Positions 6,659 to 8,222 of a stretch of 8,222 nucleotides of DNA are shown one piece after another. A program made the translations under genes and the position numbers. The notes beneath the pieces are model-generated. The model did no database searches, was not told the origin of the DNA, and saw nothing but the letters and a program-made list of their open reading frames with translations. This DNA comes from an uncultured Alistipes sp. (GTDB lineage: Bacteria; Bacteroidota; Bacteroidia; Bacteroidales; Rikenellaceae), in assembly GCA_900546005.1 (NCBI GenBank), contig URBJ01000095.1, positions 1-8,222 on the forward strand, written 5' to 3'. Position 1 is the stretch's first letter; each line of letters starts with the position of its first letter.

Positions 6659-7297
6659 ATGAAGAAAATAAGAACCATCGTATTCGACTTGGGAGGTGTG
6701 TTAATCGATTACGAACGAGAGGCTTGCGTAAAAAAATTCCGCGAACTGGGCTTTGATAACGCAGAGGAGCTCATCGGACCCTACTCCACTGCCGGATGCC
6801 TGCTGAAACTCGAAAGCGGAGCCATCGACCGGGAGGAATTCTACAAAGAACTGATGCAAAGCGCTCCCCGATCCATTACGGTCGAACAGATCAACGAAGC
6901 CATGTACAGCTTTATGCTCGACATTCCCGAATACAAGCTCGATATGCTGACCGATCTGCGTAATCGGGGCTATCTCCTGTTCATGTTGAGCAACACCAAC
7001 CCGATCCTGATGTCGCTGATCAAAGAGCAACGTTTCACCATACAGGGAAAAACAATTGACGACTACTTCGACCGGCTCTTCCTCTCCTACGAGATGAAAG
7101 CCGTAAAACCCCATCCGGAGATTTTCCGCCAAATGATCGCCGACACCGGTATCCGTCCCGAAGAGTCGCTCTTCATCGACGACTCGGCCGCCAACATCGA
7201 AACGGGCAAAGCGTTGGGATTCGACACCTATCTGGCTGCCCCTCACGAAGATTTCAGATCGCTTTTTTCACAATACGAACCTTTTACAAAAGATTAA
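6659..7297 (+). CDS. HAD-superfamily hydrolase, YihX-like sugar-phosphate phosphatase
   Basis: Cytoplasmic phosphatase of the haloacid dehalogenase superfamily, subfamily IA style, 212 residues. Motif I is FDLGGVLID (9-17) with Asp10 as the predicted nucleophile; motif II is LSNTN (110-114) with Ser111; motif III is Lys150 in AVKPHPEIF; motif IV is FIDDSAANIE (172-181) with the metal-binding pair Asp174/Asp175. A helical cap occupies about 18-95. The Asp usually found two residues after the nucleophile is Gly12; the same DLG form is found in E. coli YihX, an alpha-D-glucose-1-phosphate phosphatase, and the LSNTN and KP(H/E)PEI-like motifs also resemble YihX, so loss of activity should not be assumed. 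Substrate is therefore probably a sugar phosphate, inferred only. The start MKKIRTIVFD puts motif I at the usual position. It is first of a two-gene unit, with 4 bases separating its TAA from the lipoprotein gene. Confidence 0.9.
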   Translation: MKKIRTIVFDLGGVLIDYEREACVKKFRELGFDNAEELIGPYSTAGCLLKLESGAIDREEFYKELMQSAPRSITVEQINEAMYSFMLDIPEYKLDMLTDLRNRGYLLFMLSNTNPILMSLIKEQRFTIQGKTIDDYFDRLFLSYEMKAVKPHPEIFRQMIADTGIRPEESLFIDDSAANIETGKALGFDTYLAAPHEDFRSLFSQYEPFTKD

Positions 7298-7301
7298 CGT
7301 T

Positions 7302-8198
7302 ATGAAAAAGACATTTTTTCTGGCTGCAATGGCCGCAGCTACGATCGTGGCCTGCACGCCCAAATCCGAACCGCAAGAGACTCCTGTGCTCTTGACCGAA
7401 AACATCCGCTTCTGTGAAGCAACACTCCTCACTCCCGACGGAAAAGTGCTGGTCGGCAGCTTCGGTACCGAGGAGCTCAACCCGTTGAACAACGAAGGCA
7501 AAGGGTATATCCTCGAGTTCACCGACACGGTCTCCCGGGTGCTGATTCCGAACGACGGAACGCTCTCTGCTCCCAAAGGCATGCTCATCAAAGACAACTA
7601 CCTGTTTATTGCCGATGTGGGCAAAATGGCCGTCTACAACTTGGCTGACTCGGTAATAGGAGCCCCGAAGGTGGTTCCGTTCCCCGAAGGCGAACTATTC
7701 GTCAACGACATGGCCCTGCATGGAAACACGCTCTACGTCACGGTTACGAATACGGGCAGCATATACTCGTTGGATGTGAGTACTCCGGCGCAACTCGACA
7801 CGGCAGGCCTGAAACCCTACATCACCATTCCGGGTGCCAACGGTATCGTCATCCGCAACGACACGATGTATATCGCCTCCTATCCGCCCGACGGAACGAC
7901 GACGCCCGATAACGTCATCTATTACATCGACAACATCTCCACGCCGGTTGCCAACAAACTGTTCGACCGTCCGGGACAGTACGACGGACTGGCTCTGAGC
8001 GAGGACGGACAACGCCTCTATTTCACCAATTGGGTCGGACCCGAAATCGGTTACTATGACCTCTCGACCCGCAGCGTGGAGTTGCTCGATCCGGGAACCC
8101 AACTGATGGGCCCTGCCCGAATCTCGTTGAAGAGTGACACCCTTTATATTCCAGACCTGCCCAACAGCAAAGTCGTTGTCCTCAAAATAAAGAAATAA
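7302..8198 (+). CDS. SMP-30/NHL-like beta-propeller lipoprotein
   Basis: Exported lipoprotein of 298 residues. The signal MKKTFFLAAMAAATIVAC ends in a lipobox with Cys18 as the lipidated residue. The following residues (TPKSEPQETP) are not the strongly acidic run that marks many surface-exposed Bacteroidota lipoproteins, so the membrane side is open. The rest is a series of similar blades built on L(Y/F)-(I/V) strands: VLVGSF (49-54), LFIADVGKMAVYNL (101-114), LYVTVTNTGSIYSLD (144-158), MYIASYPPD to IYYID (189-210), LYFTNWVGPEIGYYDL (239-254) and LYIPDLPNSKVVVLKI (281-296), consistent with six blades. The strongest family mark is YDGLALSEDGQRLYFTNW (227-244), as in SMP-30/gluconolactonase/strictosidine-synthase-like proteins. 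Metal ligands cannot be assigned with confidence, so enzyme (lactonase) versus binding role is undecided. It is probably co-transcribed and translationally linked with the phosphatase. No terminator is visible in the 24 bases after its stop. Confidence 0.87.
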   Translation: MKKTFFLAAMAAATIVACTPKSEPQETPVLLTENIRFCEATLLTPDGKVLVGSFGTEELNPLNNEGKGYILEFTDTVSRVLIPNDGTLSAPKGMLIKDNYLFIADVGKMAVYNLADSVIGAPKVVPFPEGELFVNDMALHGNTLYVTVTNTGSIYSLDVSTPAQLDTAGLKPYITIPGANGIVIRNDTMYIASYPPDGTTTPDNVIYYIDNISTPVANKLFDRPGQYDGLALSEDGQRLYFTNWVGPEIGYYDLSTRSVELLDPGTQLMGPARISLKSDTLYIPDLPNSKVVVLKIKK

Positions 8199-8222
8199 GG
8201 CCGCACTCGAAAGCCTCAAATC

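Noticed and set aside
6701..7246. Minus-strand open frame of 181 codons
   Set aside because: Antisense to the HAD phosphatase, whose catalytic motifs are all in place on the plus strand.
7695..8219. Minus-strand open frame of 174 codons
   Set aside because: Antisense to the propeller lipoprotein, Val/Arg/Asp-rich as expected for a shadow frame.

Overview
The window reads as a piece of a Bacteroidota chromosome, most likely order Bacteroidales. The evidence is the set of promoter-like boxes matching the Bacteroidota -7 consensus TAnnTTTG, the general lack of clear Shine-Dalgarno sequences, and the protein flavour. GC-moderate genes with AT-rich gaps would fit a Rikenellaceae/Alistipes-like genome, but I cannot fix the genus. 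All genes look intact except the one cut by the left edge. I see no mobile element, tRNA, rRNA or CRISPR array.

Left part (1-1326), all on the minus strand: the N-terminal 140 codons of a TsaC/YrdC/Sua5 threonylcarbamoyl-AMP synthase (tRNA t6A synthesis), cut by the window edge, with its own promoter; then a PaiA-like GNAT acetyltransferase with its own good promoter and a roughly 110-nt leader containing two small hairpins.

Centre (1327-6224), one minus-strand operon transcribed right to left: a TolC-family outer-membrane factor, a HlyD/YbhG-like membrane fusion protein and two paralogous ABC-2 type permeases, with gaps of 36, 36 and 2 bases. Together they would form a tripartite exporter spanning inner membrane, periplasm and outer membrane. 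No ABC ATPase gene is present beside them, so the energy source must be encoded elsewhere or the system works differently. The substrate cannot be told from the sequence.

Divergent control region (6225-6658): two TATCTTTG boxes point outward in opposite directions. The leftward one is followed, 22 bases on, by a 23-codon open reading frame that ends about 100 bases before tolC. It is a candidate leader peptide for the exporter operon and the most interesting non-annotated signal in the window.

Right part (6659-8198), plus strand: a two-gene unit of a YihX-like HAD phosphatase and, 4 bases later, a lipoprotein with an apparent six-bladed SMP-30/NHL-type beta-propeller. Their tight spacing suggests co-expression; a joint function is not established.
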